DNA from: Tannerella sp.
GTDB lineage: Bacteria; Bacteroidota; Bacteroidia; Bacteroidales; Tannerellaceae
DNA: 34,874 nt
Assembly (NCBI GenBank): GCA_031257565.1
Contig: JAIROL010000241.1
Coordinates: 1 to 34,874 of the forward strand
Direction: 5' to 3'
The translations under genes were made by a program, and so were the position numbers. Numbering within the stretch: the stretch's first letter is position 1; every line of letters starts with the position of its first letter. The notes under the pieces are model-generated. The model was given only the letters and a program-made list of their open reading frames with translations, was not told where the DNA came from and did not search any database. Below, piece after piece: positions 15,838-25,335 of this stretch.

Positions 15838-17289
15838 ATGAAAAAAATTTACGCGATAACTACATGCTTATTGTTTCTTTTTCCGGGAAAAGCGCAAACG
15901 CTTCCGGCTATGGAAAAGTTCCTCGGCGCCTCATACATGAGCGGAGCATCTGTTTCCGTCATGATCAGGGATATCAGTAACGGATCAGTCGTATACGGTT
16001 ATGATGCGGAGAGGGAAGTTACGCCTGCTTCCGTAATGAAATTAGTAACCACGGCAACTGTTCTTGAATTGCTGGGAGAAACATTCCGGTATGAAACGGC
16101 TATTATGTACGACGGACAAATAACCGACAGTATTCTTAACGGAAACCTGTATATCCGTGGAAGCGGCGACCCCGCTCTCGGTTCTTCATATATAGGAGCG
16201 GACTGTGATACGGTTATACGCGAATGGATAACAGCAATAAAAAAAGCCGGCATACGCAAAATAACGGGCGCTGTCATTGCCGACGAAAGTATTTTCGATA
16301 CGGAAGGAATATCTATGAAATGGATGCGTGAAGATATGGGTAGCTATTACGGACAGGGATGCTACGGATTGAACATATACGATAACTGTTATTCGCTTTT
16401 TTTAAATACGGGAGAACCGGACAGCAGACCCGAAATAGAAAAAAGCGAACCTGACATGTCATCCATACTTTTTCACAATTATCTGATTACTAATAAATCC
16501 GAAAAAGACAGTAGTTATATAACAGGGTTTCCATATACTAACGAACGTTATCTCTACGGAACAGTCCCGGCAAACCGTTGCGGATATAAACTGAAAGGCG
16601 ATATTCCGGAACCGGCTCTATTTCTATCCCAATATATCATGACATTACTCAAAAAAGAACAAATAAGCGTTATTGGCGCTCCCACCTGTTACCGTATATT
16701 GTCAGGGGAAAAAAAATGGGAAAAACAGGAACGGAAAATTTTGACAACTACTTATTCGCCGCCTTTGAAAGATTTAGTACGCATCACAAATCATGTAAGT
16801 AATAATCTTTATGCAGACGCTTTTCTGAAAACAATCGGATTAAATTACAAATCCGATGAAGTAATATCATCTTTTGACAAAGGCGTAAAAATTCTTATTA
16901 AGCATTGGGAAGATAAAGGAATAAAAACTTCTTCGCTATGGATGTTTGACGGTAGCGGATTAGCTCCTGCAAATAAAATAACTGCCGGATTTTTATGTGA
17001 ACTGCTATCCTATATGGCAACTACATCTTCCGTATCGGAAATATTTACAGAATCATTACCGCGCGCAGGTATGGAAGGTACAGTAATAAATATCCTCAAG
17101 GGAAGTACGTTACAAGGCAAAACGCGTCTGAAAAGCGGCAGTATGAGCCGGGTGAGAAGTTATGCCGGATATGTGACAAAAGATAACAAACAATACGCCA
17201 TAACAATCATTGTGAATAATTTTTCCTGTACGCAATATCAAATGAAAAGGGATATGGAACAATTACTGCTATCTTTTTTTAGTAGTTAA
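15838..17289 (+). CDS. dacB: D-alanyl-D-alanine carboxypeptidase/endopeptidase, PBP4 type (peptidase family S13)
   Basis: PBP4-type enzymes trim the terminal D-Ala or cut cross-links in peptidoglycan in the periplasm. The 483-residue protein has a signal peptide (MKKIYAITTCLLFLF, cleavage near GKAQ at 17-20). The three active-site motifs are present in order: SVMK with nucleophile Ser65 and Lys68, SNN at 321-323, and KSG at 432-434 in place of the more common KTG. The large gap between the first two motifs is the domain insertion typical of family S13. An in-frame GTG or other start upstream was not considered, as the ATG at 15838 begins the signal peptide and follows the -7 box at 15796. It is followed, after a 36-nt gap containing a new promoter, by the acyltransferase-like gene. 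Confidence 0.93.
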   Translation: MKKIYAITTCLLFLFPGKAQTLPAMEKFLGASYMSGASVSVMIRDISNGSVVYGYDAEREVTPASVMKLVTTATVLELLGETFRYETAIMYDGQITDSILNGNLYIRGSGDPALGSSYIGADCDTVIREWITAIKKAGIRKITGAVIADESIFDTEGISMKWMREDMGSYYGQGCYGLNIYDNCYSLFLNTGEPDSRPEIEKSEPDMSSILFHNYLITNKSEKDSSYITGFPYTNERYLYGTVPANRCGYKLKGDIPEPALFLSQYIMTLLKKEQISVIGAPTCYRILSGEKKWEKQERKILTTTYSPPLKDLVRITNHVSNNLYADAFLKTIGLNYKSDEVISSFDKGVKILIKHWEDKGIKTSSLWMFDGSGLAPANKITAGFLCELLSYMATTSSVSEIFTESLPRAGMEGTVINILKGSTLQGKTRLKSGSMSRVRSYAGYVTKDNKQYAITIIVNNFSCTQYQMKRDMEQLLLSFFSS

Positions 17290-17296
17290 TTTTTAG

Positions 17297-17304
17297 TATC
17301 TTTG
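17297..17304 (+). promoter_or_regulatory. Bacteroidota -7 box (TATCTTTG) for the acyltransferase-parE-coaD-S41 cluster
   Basis: TATCTTTG ends 21 nt before the ATG at 17326. The in-frame TTG at 17302 lies inside the box and cannot be the start, so this box decides the start codon. Confidence 0.7.
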
Positions 17305-17325
17305 CCGCCTAAAACGATACTGTCA

Positions 17326-18453
17326 ATGAGCATTGAAATTAAAGAAGTAAAAACAAAAAAGGAATTACGGAAGTTCGTTAAGTTTAATATAGAATTATAC
17401 AAAGACAATCCATATCACGTTCCGAATCTTATAGATGAAGAAATGATGACTTTATCCAAAGATAAAAATCCTGCATTTGAAAATTGTGAAGCGATTTATT
17501 TTCTCGCGTATAAGAACGAAAAAATAGCAGGACGTATTGCCGGTATATTAGTACATGAAAGTAACAGGATATGGAAACAAAAATATGCGCGTTTCGGATT
17601 TGTGGATTTTATTGATGATGACGAAGTAGTAAATGCTCTTTTTGACGCCGTTATCAAATGGGCTAAAAAAAATGGAATGAACGCTTTGCACGGGCCGCTG
17701 GGCTTTACCGATTTGGATCACGAAGGAATGCTTATCGAAGGATTTGACCAACCGGGCACGATGGCTACTATTTATAATTATCCTTATTATCCGAAACAGA
17801 TGGAACGTATGGGATTTGAAAAAGATCAAGACTGGTACGAACATAAAATATATATTCCCGATGCTATCCCTGAAAAACATCAACGTATCGGCGAAATAGT
17901 AAAACAAAAATACGGCCTTAAAGTAATTAAATTTAAGAAACGTAAAGAAATATGGCCATACGCATATAAAATATTTGATACGTTAAACGCTGCTTTTACC
18001 CCTTTGTACGCTTTTTCACCGCTTACGCCCAAACAAATTGATTACTATGTTAAAATGTACATCCCCATGTTACAACTTAATATGATAACAATTATAGTAC
18101 GCGAATCCGATGACGTGGTCGCAGGTTTTGGAATATCCCTGCCAAGTATGTCGCATGCCATGCAAAAAGCTAAAGGTTCGCTGTTACCTTTCGGTTTTAC
18201 TTATCTACTGAAAGCGTTGTATTCAAAACCAAAAATTATAGACCTGTATCTTATAGGCGTGCTGCCGGAATATAAAAATAAAGGAGTCAATGCATTATTA
18301 TTCAATGATTTAATTCCTGAATATGTCCGTATGGGCGTAAAATATGCCGAAAGCAATCCTGAACTCGTAACAAACTATGCCGTTCAAGCGCAATGGGACT
18401 ATTTTAAAACAGAACATCATAAAACAAGAAGAGCTTTTATCAAACAATTTTGA
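17326..18453 (+). CDS. Acyl-CoA N-acyltransferase-like (GNAT-fold) protein
   Basis: This 375-residue cytoplasmic protein belongs to a family conserved in Bacteroidota and usually annotated as a GNAT-fold acyltransferase or simply hypothetical. The N-terminal half (residues 1-100) resembles a GNAT beginning ([18 protein letters not shown], then [17 protein letters not shown]). The central part has [20 protein letters not shown], a strongly conserved block, and the C-terminal part has a second GNAT-like strand and loop ([21 protein letters not shown]), where the acyl-CoA pyrophosphate loop would lie. The substrate is unknown. It starts at 17326 and its stop is 2 nt before the parE ATG, so the two are cotranscribed. 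Confidence 0.75.
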   Translation: MSIEIKEVKTKKELRKFVKFNIELYKDNPYHVPNLIDEEMMTLSKDKNPAFENCEAIYFLAYKNEKIAGRIAGILVHESNRIWKQKYARFGFVDFIDDDEVVNALFDAVIKWAKKNGMNALHGPLGFTDLDHEGMLIEGFDQPGTMATIYNYPYYPKQMERMGFEKDQDWYEHKIYIPDAIPEKHQRIGEIVKQKYGLKVIKFKKRKEIWPYAYKIFDTLNAAFTPLYAFSPLTPKQIDYYVKMYIPMLQLNMITIIVRESDDVVAGFGISLPSMSHAMQKAKGSLLPFGFTYLLKALYSKPKIIDLYLIGVLPEYKNKGVNALLFNDLIPEYVRMGVKYAESNPELVTNYAVQAQWDYFKTEHHKTRRAFIKQF

Positions 18454-18455
18454 TT

Positions 18456-20324
18456 ATGGAAGATTTTTATACAATAAAACAATATAATGAAATTTCATAC
18501 AGTGACAAAGAAGTAATTACCCTTGAATGGAATGAACACATCCGTCGCCGTCCGGGTATGTACATTGGAAAATTAGGCGACGGATCTTTCGCCGACGATG
18601 GTATATATGTACTCTTGAAAGAAGTTCTTGATAATTCGGTTGACGAATTTATGATGGGATTCGGAAAGACCATATCCGTTAAAATAAATGATAATATTGT
18701 AACTGTCCGCGATTACGGACGCGGCGTTCCGTTAACAAAAGTAAAGGATATATCAAGTAAAATGAATACCGGCGCAAAATATGACAGCAAAGCTTTTAAA
18801 AAATCAGTAGGTCTTAACGGAGTCGGCATAAAAGCGGTCAATGCGCTTAGCAGTTATTTCTTAATAGAAAGCATACGCGATAAAGAATCTAAAAAAGTAG
18901 AATATGAAAAAGCGAATGTTATAAACGATTCTCAAATAGTTCCTTCAAAAGAAAGAAACGGCACGTTAATAACTTTTATTCCCGACAATGAAATTTTTTC
19001 AGATTATGAATATAAAGATGAATTTGTTGAAAACCTGATTAAAAATTATGTATTTCTTAATACAGGACTGACTATCAATTATAATGGCAAAAGTTTTCAT
19101 TCTGATAACGGACTGGCAGATCTCTTGAATGAAAATATGACGTCCGAACCACTCTACCCTGTCATACACCTGAAAGGAGATGATATAGAAGTAGTCATAA
19201 CGCACAGTAATCAATATGGAGAAGAATACTATTCATTTGTTAACGGACAGCACACAACACAGGGAGGCACGCATCTTACAACTTTTCGCGAATCTTTAAG
19301 TCGCACAATAAAAGAATATTACAATAAAAACTTTGAATATGCAGACATACGAGCCGGTATAACGGCAGCAATAAGTTTAAAAGTAGAAGAACCCGTCTTT
19401 GAAAGTCAAACGAAAACAAAACTGGGATCAAAGGATATGGGTCCGAACGGTCCTTCCATAGGTAAATTTGTAGGAGACTTCATTAAAAAAGAGTTAGACA
19501 ACTACTTGCATAAATATGCCGAAACATCAGATATTTTATTAAAAAAAATACTTGAATCGGAAAAAGAACGCAAAGCTATCGCCGGAGTTACGAAAATAGC
19601 TCGTGAACGTGCTAAAAAAGCAAGCATCAATAATAAAAAACTACGCGATTGCCGCACGCATCTCAATGATTTTAAAAACAACGACAAAAAAAAATCATGT
19701 ATTTTTATTACAGAGGGAGATTCTGCCAGCGGATCCATTACAAAAAGTCGTGATCCGAATCTGCAAGCGGTTTTCAGTCTACGCGGAAAACCTTTAAACA
19801 GCTTCGGACTCACAAAAAAAATAGTATACGAAAATGAAGAATTTAATCTTCTGCAAGCAGCCTTGAATATAGAAGACGGACTGGAAGGACTACGGTATAA
19901 CAAAGTTATTATTGCAACAGACGCCGATGTCGACGGTATGCATATCCGTTTGCTGTTAATAACCTTTTTTCTTCAGTTTTTTCCTGATCTGATCAGGAAA
20001 AATCATGTATACATATTACAAACGCCTTTATTCCGTGTAAGAAATAAACAAAAAACAATTTATTGTTATACGGAAGAAGAAAGATTATCCGCTATAAAAG
20101 AAATTGGCAAGAATCCGGAAATAACCCGTTTTAAAGGACTTGGCGAAATATCTCCGGATGAATTTAAAAATTTTATAGGAAAAGACATGAGACTTGATCC
20201 TGTAAAAATGAAAAAAGACGACTATATAAAAGAAATGCTGGAATTTTATATGGGTAAAAATACGACAGACAGACAGAATTTTATTATAGATAATCTTGTA
20301 GTCGAAGAAGATTTGGTTAATTAA
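18456..20324 (+). CDS. parE: DNA topoisomerase IV subunit B
   Basis: ParE is the ATPase subunit of topoisomerase IV, which decatenates daughter chromosomes with ParC. I chose the ATG at 18456 ([10 protein letters not shown]), 2 nt after the previous stop, over the TTG at 18450, giving 622 residues. The GHKL ATPase domain shows Glu56 and Asn60 ([10 protein letters not shown]), GRGVP and [14 protein letters not shown]. The Toprim domain shows Glu420 (EGDSASGS), Asp489, Asp491 and Asp493 (DADVDGMH) and RFKGLGEI near the C-terminus. The length, the [10 protein letters not shown] segment and the neighbourhood with coaD and an S41 protease favour ParE over GyrB, but the two families are close and parC is not in the window. 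Confidence 0.9.
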   Translation: MEDFYTIKQYNEISYSDKEVITLEWNEHIRRRPGMYIGKLGDGSFADDGIYVLLKEVLDNSVDEFMMGFGKTISVKINDNIVTVRDYGRGVPLTKVKDISSKMNTGAKYDSKAFKKSVGLNGVGIKAVNALSSYFLIESIRDKESKKVEYEKANVINDSQIVPSKERNGTLITFIPDNEIFSDYEYKDEFVENLIKNYVFLNTGLTINYNGKSFHSDNGLADLLNENMTSEPLYPVIHLKGDDIEVVITHSNQYGEEYYSFVNGQHTTQGGTHLTTFRESLSRTIKEYYNKNFEYADIRAGITAAISLKVEEPVFESQTKTKLGSKDMGPNGPSIGKFVGDFIKKELDNYLHKYAETSDILLKKILESEKERKAIAGVTKIARERAKKASINNKKLRDCRTHLNDFKNNDKKKSCIFITEGDSASGSITKSRDPNLQAVFSLRGKPLNSFGLTKKIVYENEEFNLLQAALNIEDGLEGLRYNKVIIATDADVDGMHIRLLLITFFLQFFPDLIRKNHVYILQTPLFRVRNKQKTIYCYTEEERLSAIKEIGKNPEITRFKGLGEISPDEFKNFIGKDMRLDPVKMKKDDYIKEMLEFYMGKNTTDRQNFIIDNLVVEEDLVN

Positions 20325-20328
20325 TAGT

Positions 20329-20778
20329 ATGAAAAAAAAAGCGCTGTTTTCAGGTACGTTCGATCCTTTTACTATTGGACATTATGCATTAGTAAAAAGA
20401 GCTCTATGCGTCGCTGATGAAATAATCATAGCAGTCGGAATAAATTCCGGAAAAAAGACTTTTTTTTCATTAGAAGAACGCATGGAAAATATTAAAAATA
20501 TATATGTAAAAGAGAAACGGGTAAAAATAAAATCCTATGATACGCTGACAATCGACTTCGCAAAGAAATCAGGCGTGGATTTTATATTACGCGGAATAAG
20601 GAATATCAGCGATTTTGAATATGAAAAAAATATGGCTGATATAAATTATAAATTATCGGGCATAGAAACAGTTTTTCTTTTTTCCGAACCTGAATACGGT
20701 TATGTAAGTTCAAGCCTTGTGCGTGAACTTATCAACCATAAAAAAGATATATCAAACTTAATACCTACCATCAAATGA
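20329..20778 (+). CDS. coaD: Pantetheine-phosphate adenylyltransferase
   Basis: CoaD adenylates 4'-phosphopantetheine to dephospho-CoA, the fourth step of coenzyme A synthesis, in the cytoplasm. At 149 residues it has the normal length. The nucleotidyltransferase motif GTFDPFTIGH ends at His18. ILRGIRN (about residues 87-93) and YVSSSLVREL (about 124-133), both ATP/substrate-binding loops, follow. It begins 4 nt after the parE stop and overlaps the S41 protease by 4 nt (ATGA), so it is part of the same transcript. The start codon is followed directly by nine A residues (20332-20340), a tract prone to slippage. Confidence 0.95.
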   Translation: MKKKALFSGTFDPFTIGHYALVKRALCVADEIIIAVGINSGKKTFFSLEERMENIKNIYVKEKRVKIKSYDTLTIDFAKKSGVDFILRGIRNISDFEYEKNMADINYKLSGIETVFLFSEPEYGYVSSSLVRELINHKKDISNLIPTIK

Positions 20779-22370
20779 GAAGAATTTTATCCGGTTTCAT
20801 CCTGTTTATATTTGTATATAATTTTATCTCCGCTCAAAATCAGGAAGAAAGAGATAATATGAATAAACTGGGAATGGCATATTCTGCTATAACAAAATTA
20901 TATGTTGACAAAACAAACAATCCGAAAGTTGTTGAAGATGCTATCAAAGGCATGCTGGACAAGTTAGATCCTCATTCTTCGTATACCAATGCGGAAGAAA
21001 CACGTAAAATGAATGAACCTTTGGAAGCTAATTTTGACGGCATAGGTATACAGTTCAATATGCTGAACGATACCCTCTATATCATACAGGTTATTCCGGG
21101 AGGACCTTCGGAAAAAGTAGGACTCATAGCAGGCGATCGCATCATAATGGTCGATGATACGCTTATTGCAGGCGTGAAAATGGATAATACGGATATAATG
21201 AAACTTATTCGCGGTAAAAAAGGAACTGAAGTGCGTATAAAAGTAAAACGCAGTTCCATGCAGGATTTACTTGAATTTAAAATAATACGCGACGTCATAC
21301 CAGTATATAGCATAGACGCAACCTACATGGCCGATCAAAAAACAGGCTATATACGTTTAAGCAGGTTTGCTTCGTCTTCTTTAGAAGAATTTGAAAAAGC
21401 AATAAAGAAATTAAAAAAACAAGGTATGAAAAACCTTATTCTTGACTTGCAGGGAAATGGCGGAGGATATCTGCACATAGCATACGCGCTGGCCGATCAA
21501 TTTCTTGATAAAGGTAAACTGGTAGTATATACGCAAGGCGATAAAATAAAACGTTCCGATGCTATTGCCACCGAAAAAGGATTATTTGAAGAAGGCAAAC
21601 TGATCATACTTGTAGATCAATATTCCGCTTCTGCAAGTGAAATCGTTTCAGGAGCAATACAGGATTGGGACAGAGGAATTATCGTAGGACGACGCACATT
21701 CGGAAAAGGACTCGTCCAAAGACCCATAGAATTACCCGACAGTTCTATGATAAGACTCACTGTGGCGTGTTATTATACTCCTTCCGGACGTTATATCCAG
21801 AAGCCTTACGAAAAGGGCAATATGGAAGCTTATAACCATGATTTGATAGACCGCTATAATAATGGCGAATTGATGCATGAGGACAGTATACATTTTCCGG
21901 ACTCTTTAAAATACGGCACGCTGATATCAAAACGAACGGTTTATGGCGGCGGCGGTATTATGCCCGATATATTCGTACCCATTGATTCTACTCGTAGTAC
22001 CGATTATCATTTTAAACTGTTAAGATACGGACTAATGAACAGGGTGGCAATAAGTTATCTTGATAAAAATCGTAATGAACTGAATAAAAAATATATCAAT
22101 ATTAAAAGATATAAGGAAAAATTTGTTATAACAGAAGACATACTTCAGGAACTTCTCAGTATGGCGGAAGATGAAAAAATAGAATTCGATGAAGAACAAT
22201 ATGAAAAATCAAAAGAACTTATTTCCCTTCAACTGAAAGCGCTTATAGCGCGTGATTTATTTGATATGAACGAATATTTCCAAATAATCAACGATAAAAA
22301 TGACACTTATCTGAAAGCTCTTCAACTGATAAATAACGATGAGCAGTATAATAAAATACTGAACTATTAG
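20775..22370 (+). CDS. S41 C-terminal processing (tail-specific) protease
   Basis: This 531-residue Prc/CtpA-type serine protease cleaves protein C-termini in the periplasm. A signal peptide (MRRILSGFILFIFVYNFISAQ) precedes an N-terminal helical cap. A PDZ domain occupies about residues 90-165 (GIQFNMLNDTLYIIQVIPGGP). The catalytic core has GYIRLSRF, ILDLQGNGGGYL and YSASASEI, with Ser286 as the likely nucleophile, Asp297 and Lys311 (FGKG). The spacings of 11 and 25 from Ser286 match the Ser-Asp-Lys triad of E. coli Prc. The roughly 130-residue C-terminal extension is common in Bacteroidota members. Its gene overlaps coaD by 4 nt. Confidence 0.93.
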   Translation: MRRILSGFILFIFVYNFISAQNQEERDNMNKLGMAYSAITKLYVDKTNNPKVVEDAIKGMLDKLDPHSSYTNAEETRKMNEPLEANFDGIGIQFNMLNDTLYIIQVIPGGPSEKVGLIAGDRIIMVDDTLIAGVKMDNTDIMKLIRGKKGTEVRIKVKRSSMQDLLEFKIIRDVIPVYSIDATYMADQKTGYIRLSRFASSSLEEFEKAIKKLKKQGMKNLILDLQGNGGGYLHIAYALADQFLDKGKLVVYTQGDKIKRSDAIATEKGLFEEGKLIILVDQYSASASEIVSGAIQDWDRGIIVGRRTFGKGLVQRPIELPDSSMIRLTVACYYTPSGRYIQKPYEKGNMEAYNHDLIDRYNNGELMHEDSIHFPDSLKYGTLISKRTVYGGGGIMPDIFVPIDSTRSTDYHFKLLRYGLMNRVAISYLDKNRNELNKKYINIKRYKEKFVITEDILQELLSMAEDEKIEFDEEQYEKSKELISLQLKALIARDLFDMNEYFQIINDKNDTYLKALQLINNDEQYNKILNY

Positions 22371-22794
22371 CTTTTTCAACATTTCAACAATATCATTCAT
22401 TATTATATATTGTATTTATTTTAAAGTATATATATTGATGAATATGATAGGATGTTGAAAGTGTTCATAATTTTTCAGAAAAAAAATTGCAAAATGAGTT
22501 ATTAAATAGCAGATATATTTTTATTTAATCTATAAACATTCGTTTTATTATATAACTTATTGATAATAAAATATATATGTTTTTTATAAACAATATGTTG
22601 ATAAAATTATGCGTTGATAATTTATTCATTTTTTCATGTAAATTTTATGTTCAAACCGCATGTGAAAAAATAGAAACAAAAATGTACTTTTCCTTTTGAA
22701 AAATGAAAACGAATCATTGTATAGTAAATATTCCGGTTAAATTGAAATTTATTTTTTATTAATTATCAACATCGTATTTACATAAAATGAACAG
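22371..22794. other. AT-rich gene-free region with repeated TTATCAAC motifs
   Basis: No coding sequence or RNA gene is recognisable between the convergent S41 protease and tsaE genes. My hand count gives about 18% G+C. TTATCAACA occurs twice (22763-22771, and on the minus strand at 22596-22604) and TTATCAACG once (minus, 22612-22620); a further TTGATAA lies at 22560-22566. These differ from the DnaA box TTATCCACA by one or two bases. An inverted pair, TTTCAACAT at 22374-22382 and ATGTTGAAA at 22452-22460, flanks the first part. Confidence 0.6.
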
Positions 22795-23214
22795 CTAATT
22801 TATAGTTACTACGCGGGATCCCCCGGATTGTTCGCTGATATTTATATATACTGTACTTTCCGGTAATAATTCCTGTATCTTTTCAGGCCATTCAATAAAA
22901 CATAGAGCGCCGCCGGATAAATAATCCTCCGTACCTATGTCATATGCTTCGCTTATTTTGTTAATACGATAAAAATCAAAATGGTATATTAATTTTTCTG
23001 TAGTATTGCTTCTATATTCATTAATAATAGAAAATGTAGGACTATTTATCACATCTTTAACTCCTAACTCTTCACATATGGCTTTTATAAATGTTGTTTT
23101 ACCGGCGCCCATATTTCCTTCAAAAGCAAATACTGTTTTATTGTCCATAGTAGCTATGAATTCAATGGCGGCTTCGCGTATATTATTAATATTTTTTATA
23201 GTTATCTTTTTCAT
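22795..23214 (-). CDS. tsaE: tRNA threonylcarbamoyladenosine biosynthesis ATPase TsaE
   Basis: TsaE is the ATPase that supports TsaBD in forming t6A at position 37 of ANN-reading tRNAs. The 139-residue length is typical. The Walker A motif GNMGAGKT is at about residues 33-40. The conserved SPTFSIINEY follows, then YHFDFYRI and the Walker B-like region ending CFIEWPEKI. It lies 25 nt downstream of porX on the same strand and is probably read with it. It is the last gene before the AT-rich region; no obvious terminator hairpin was found after its stop. Confidence 0.93.
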   Translation of the reverse strand: MKKITIKNINNIREAAIEFIATMDNKTVFAFEGNMGAGKTTFIKAICEELGVKDVINSPTFSIINEYRSNTTEKLIYHFDFYRINKISEAYDIGTEDYLSGGALCFIEWPEKIQELLPESTVYINISEQSGGSRVVTIN

Positions 23215-23239
23215 TTGATTTGGAATTTTTAATAAACCA

Positions 23240-24784
23240 TTACTTTGGCTGTAAAGTAATTATCGGAACTAACATTTCTTCAAGCGAAATACCTCCGTGC
23301 TGAAATGTATTTTTATAATATGAAACGTAATAATTATAGTTGTTAGGGTAGGCAAAAAAAGATTCGTTCAGTGCAAATACATATTTTGTACTTAAGTTAG
23401 GCGATGGTAATCCCGCTTTTTCAGGTTCTCTTATTTCATATAATTCTTTGTAATTATAATCCATATTTTTACCGACTTTATATCTTAGGTTTGTATTTGT
23501 ATTTTTGTCGCCTACTATTTTGACAGGATTTTCTACCCGGATAGTTCCGTGGTCTGTAGTGAGTATAATTTTAAAACCTTTACCTGCTATTTTTTTAAAT
23601 AATTCAAGTGTTGTGGAATGTTGAAACCATGATCGCGTAAGACTTCTGTATGCCGCTTCACTCTGTGCCAATTCACGTATCATTTTACTTTCCGTGCGCG
23701 CGTGCGATAACATATCCACAAAATTTATAACTATAACATTTAATTGATTTATTGTAAGATTTGAAATAGTGTTTAATATTTTTTCACCGTACAGGGAATC
23801 ATATATTTTATGATATGAAAACGTATATTTTTTTCGAAATCTTTCTATTTGCGTTCTTATTAAAGGTTCTTCATTAATATTTTTACCTTCTTCACTTTCT
23901 TCATCTATCCACAGTTCAGGAAACATTTTTTCTATTTGTACCGGCATTAATCCGGAAAAAATAGAATTTCGGGCATATTGGGTAGCTGTAGGAAGTATAC
24001 TGTAATACAGGCTTTCGTCAAAAGTAAAGAAATCGCTAAGCAAACTTTTTACTGAATGCCATTGATCGAGGCGGAAATTATCTATTAATATAAAAAATAC
24101 TTTTTCATTGTTATCAAGTAATGGAAATACTTTATTTTTAAATAAATCAGGACTCATTAACGGTCTTTCTTCAGGTATTTGAATCCAGTTAAGGTAATTT
24201 TTTTTTATAAATTTTCCAAATGAATGATTTGCTTCCTTTTTTTGCATCCGAAGTAAATCCTGCATTTCTGATTGTCCTTCCTGAAGGGTAAGTTCCCAGT
24301 ATATTATTTTTTTGTAAATATCTATCCAGTCGTCGGCGCTACTTGCAGCGCTTATCTGCATACCTATACGACTGAATTCCTGTCGATAGTTAATAGTTGT
24401 AGTCTCAGTAATTATGTTACTTTTATGAACATTTTTTTTAATGGACAGAAATAACTGATTAGGATTTACGGGTTTTATCAGATAATCTGCAATTTTATTA
24501 CCAATAGCCTGATTCATAATACTTTCTTCCTCACTTTTTGTTACCATAACAACAGGAACATCCGGATTTATTTGTTTTATCTGCGTTAGCGTTTCAAGGC
24601 CGCTCAATCCGGGCATATGCTCATCTAAAAAAATAATATCAAAAGCCTGCTCCTTACAACAATCAATGGCGTCCTGACCGCTTACTACAGAAACTACCTC
24701 ATATCCTTTTTCTTCTAAAAAAAGAATATAAGGTTTTAATAAATTTATTTCATCGTCTGCCCAAAGTATTTTGTCTTTTTTCAT
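23240..24784 (-). CDS. porX: Response regulator with a PglZ (alkaline-phosphatase-like) domain, PorX
   Basis: PorX combines an N-terminal receiver (residues about 1-120) with a PglZ-type alkaline-phosphatase superfamily domain. In Porphyromonas it controls type IX secretion genes together with the sensor PorY and an ECF sigma factor. The receiver is complete: Asp10, Asp11, phosphoacceptor Asp54 (LDEHMPG), Thr82 and Lys104 (YLIKPVNP). The PglZ part shows ILIDNFRLDQW, the nucleophile segment PTATQYARNSIFSG, VIVINFVDMLSHAR and TTDHGTIR. The 514-residue length and architecture fit PorX closely. The 53-nt gap upstream holds nested palindromes touching the start codon. tsaE follows, and an ECF sigma operon precedes it. 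porY is not in the window. Confidence 0.93.
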   Translation of the reverse strand: MKKDKILWADDEINLLKPYILFLEEKGYEVVSVVSGQDAIDCCKEQAFDIIFLDEHMPGLSGLETLTQIKQINPDVPVVMVTKSEEESIMNQAIGNKIADYLIKPVNPNQLFLSIKKNVHKSNIITETTTINYRQEFSRIGMQISAASSADDWIDIYKKIIYWELTLQEGQSEMQDLLRMQKKEANHSFGKFIKKNYLNWIQIPEERPLMSPDLFKNKVFPLLDNNEKVFFILIDNFRLDQWHSVKSLLSDFFTFDESLYYSILPTATQYARNSIFSGLMPVQIEKMFPELWIDEESEEGKNINEEPLIRTQIERFRKKYTFSYHKIYDSLYGEKILNTISNLTINQLNVIVINFVDMLSHARTESKMIRELAQSEAAYRSLTRSWFQHSTTLELFKKIAGKGFKIILTTDHGTIRVENPVKIVGDKNTNTNLRYKVGKNMDYNYKELYEIREPEKAGLPSPNLSTKYVFALNESFFAYPNNYNYYVSYYKNTFQHGGISLEEMLVPIITLQPK

Positions 24785-24823
24785 ACGTTTTAAAATGTAA
24801 TATTACATCTTTAATTAAAACGT
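24785..24823 (-). promoter_or_regulatory. Nested palindromes abutting the porX start codon
   Basis: Outer 9-bp arms ACGTTTTAA (24785-24793) and TTAAAACGT (24815-24823) enclose a perfect 14-nt palindrome, ATGTAATATTACAT (24795-24808). The element ends directly against the porX ATG (24782-24784). There is no T-run after it in the transcript, so it does not look like an intrinsic terminator of the DUF4252 operon. An operator or a translation-controlling hairpin is possible. Confidence 0.6.
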
Positions 24824-24837
24824 TATTTTCTATATTT

Positions 24838-25323
24838 TTATTGTACCTCTGTATTCTTAGCTATTTTTTGAACGTCGTCCAATGTGAAATTACCTAATAT
24901 TTGTATAGCCACAAAATTTTTTTCATCATTTATCAGCATGACTAATTCGTTTATTATATTATCTTTCTTTTTTGTATTGAAAGTTATGTTGGATTTACCG
25001 CTTTTTATGCGCATAAGTTCCTCATAATTTTTGTTTTTATCTATTAATGATTTAAATTCCGAATTTAGTTTTTCTTTTATACCTGCTTTTTCAGAGGTTA
25101 TAATAAGCAAGGATTCTATTTTCGGCACAATATTCTTAATATCGACATTGCCTGTATTGATATTATCCGGTATCATTTTGAACATTGCTTTAGATATGCT
25201 TATCACCGTTACGTCGTCTTCGTTTTCATATTTATCGAATAGATTATTAAATGCATTATTTTGAGCATATATCAAACTACTGCTTAAAAAACATATGATT
25301 AATAATAAATATTTAGCTTTCAT
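24838..25323 (-). CDS. DUF4252 family secreted protein (distal copy)
   Basis: This 161-residue protein has a signal peptide (MKAKYLLLIICFLSSSLIYAQ) and the DUF4252 fold. Recognisable features are the FDKYENEDDVTVISISKAMFKM opening segment, a helix-rich centre and a C-terminal strand region (KNFVAIQILGNFTLDDVQKIA). Its function is not known; the family is confined largely to Bacteroidota and is often found beside sigma factors. It is the last gene of a four-gene minus-strand operon, 12 nt after the anti-sigma-like gene, and is a diverged paralogue of the first gene. It lies 53 nt upstream of porX. Confidence 0.8.
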   Translation of the reverse strand: MKAKYLLLIICFLSSSLIYAQNNAFNNLFDKYENEDDVTVISISKAMFKMIPDNINTGNVDIKNIVPKIESLLIITSEKAGIKEKLNSEFKSLIDKNKNYEELMRIKSGKSNITFNTKKKDNIINELVMLINDEKNFVAIQILGNFTLDDVQKIAKNTEVQ

Positions 25324-25335
25324 ATCATTTAAATT

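Noticed and set aside
20329-20778. Short coaD ORF as a fragment
   Set aside because: At 149 residues it has normal full length and all motifs.
22591-22640. Possible dif (XerCD) site around a TTATGCG segment
   Set aside because: One half resembles a dif arm but the other arm does not match at the required 6-nt spacing.
22371-22794. CRISPR array
   Set aside because: Only short scattered motifs in both orientations; no regular repeat-spacer spacing and no cas genes.
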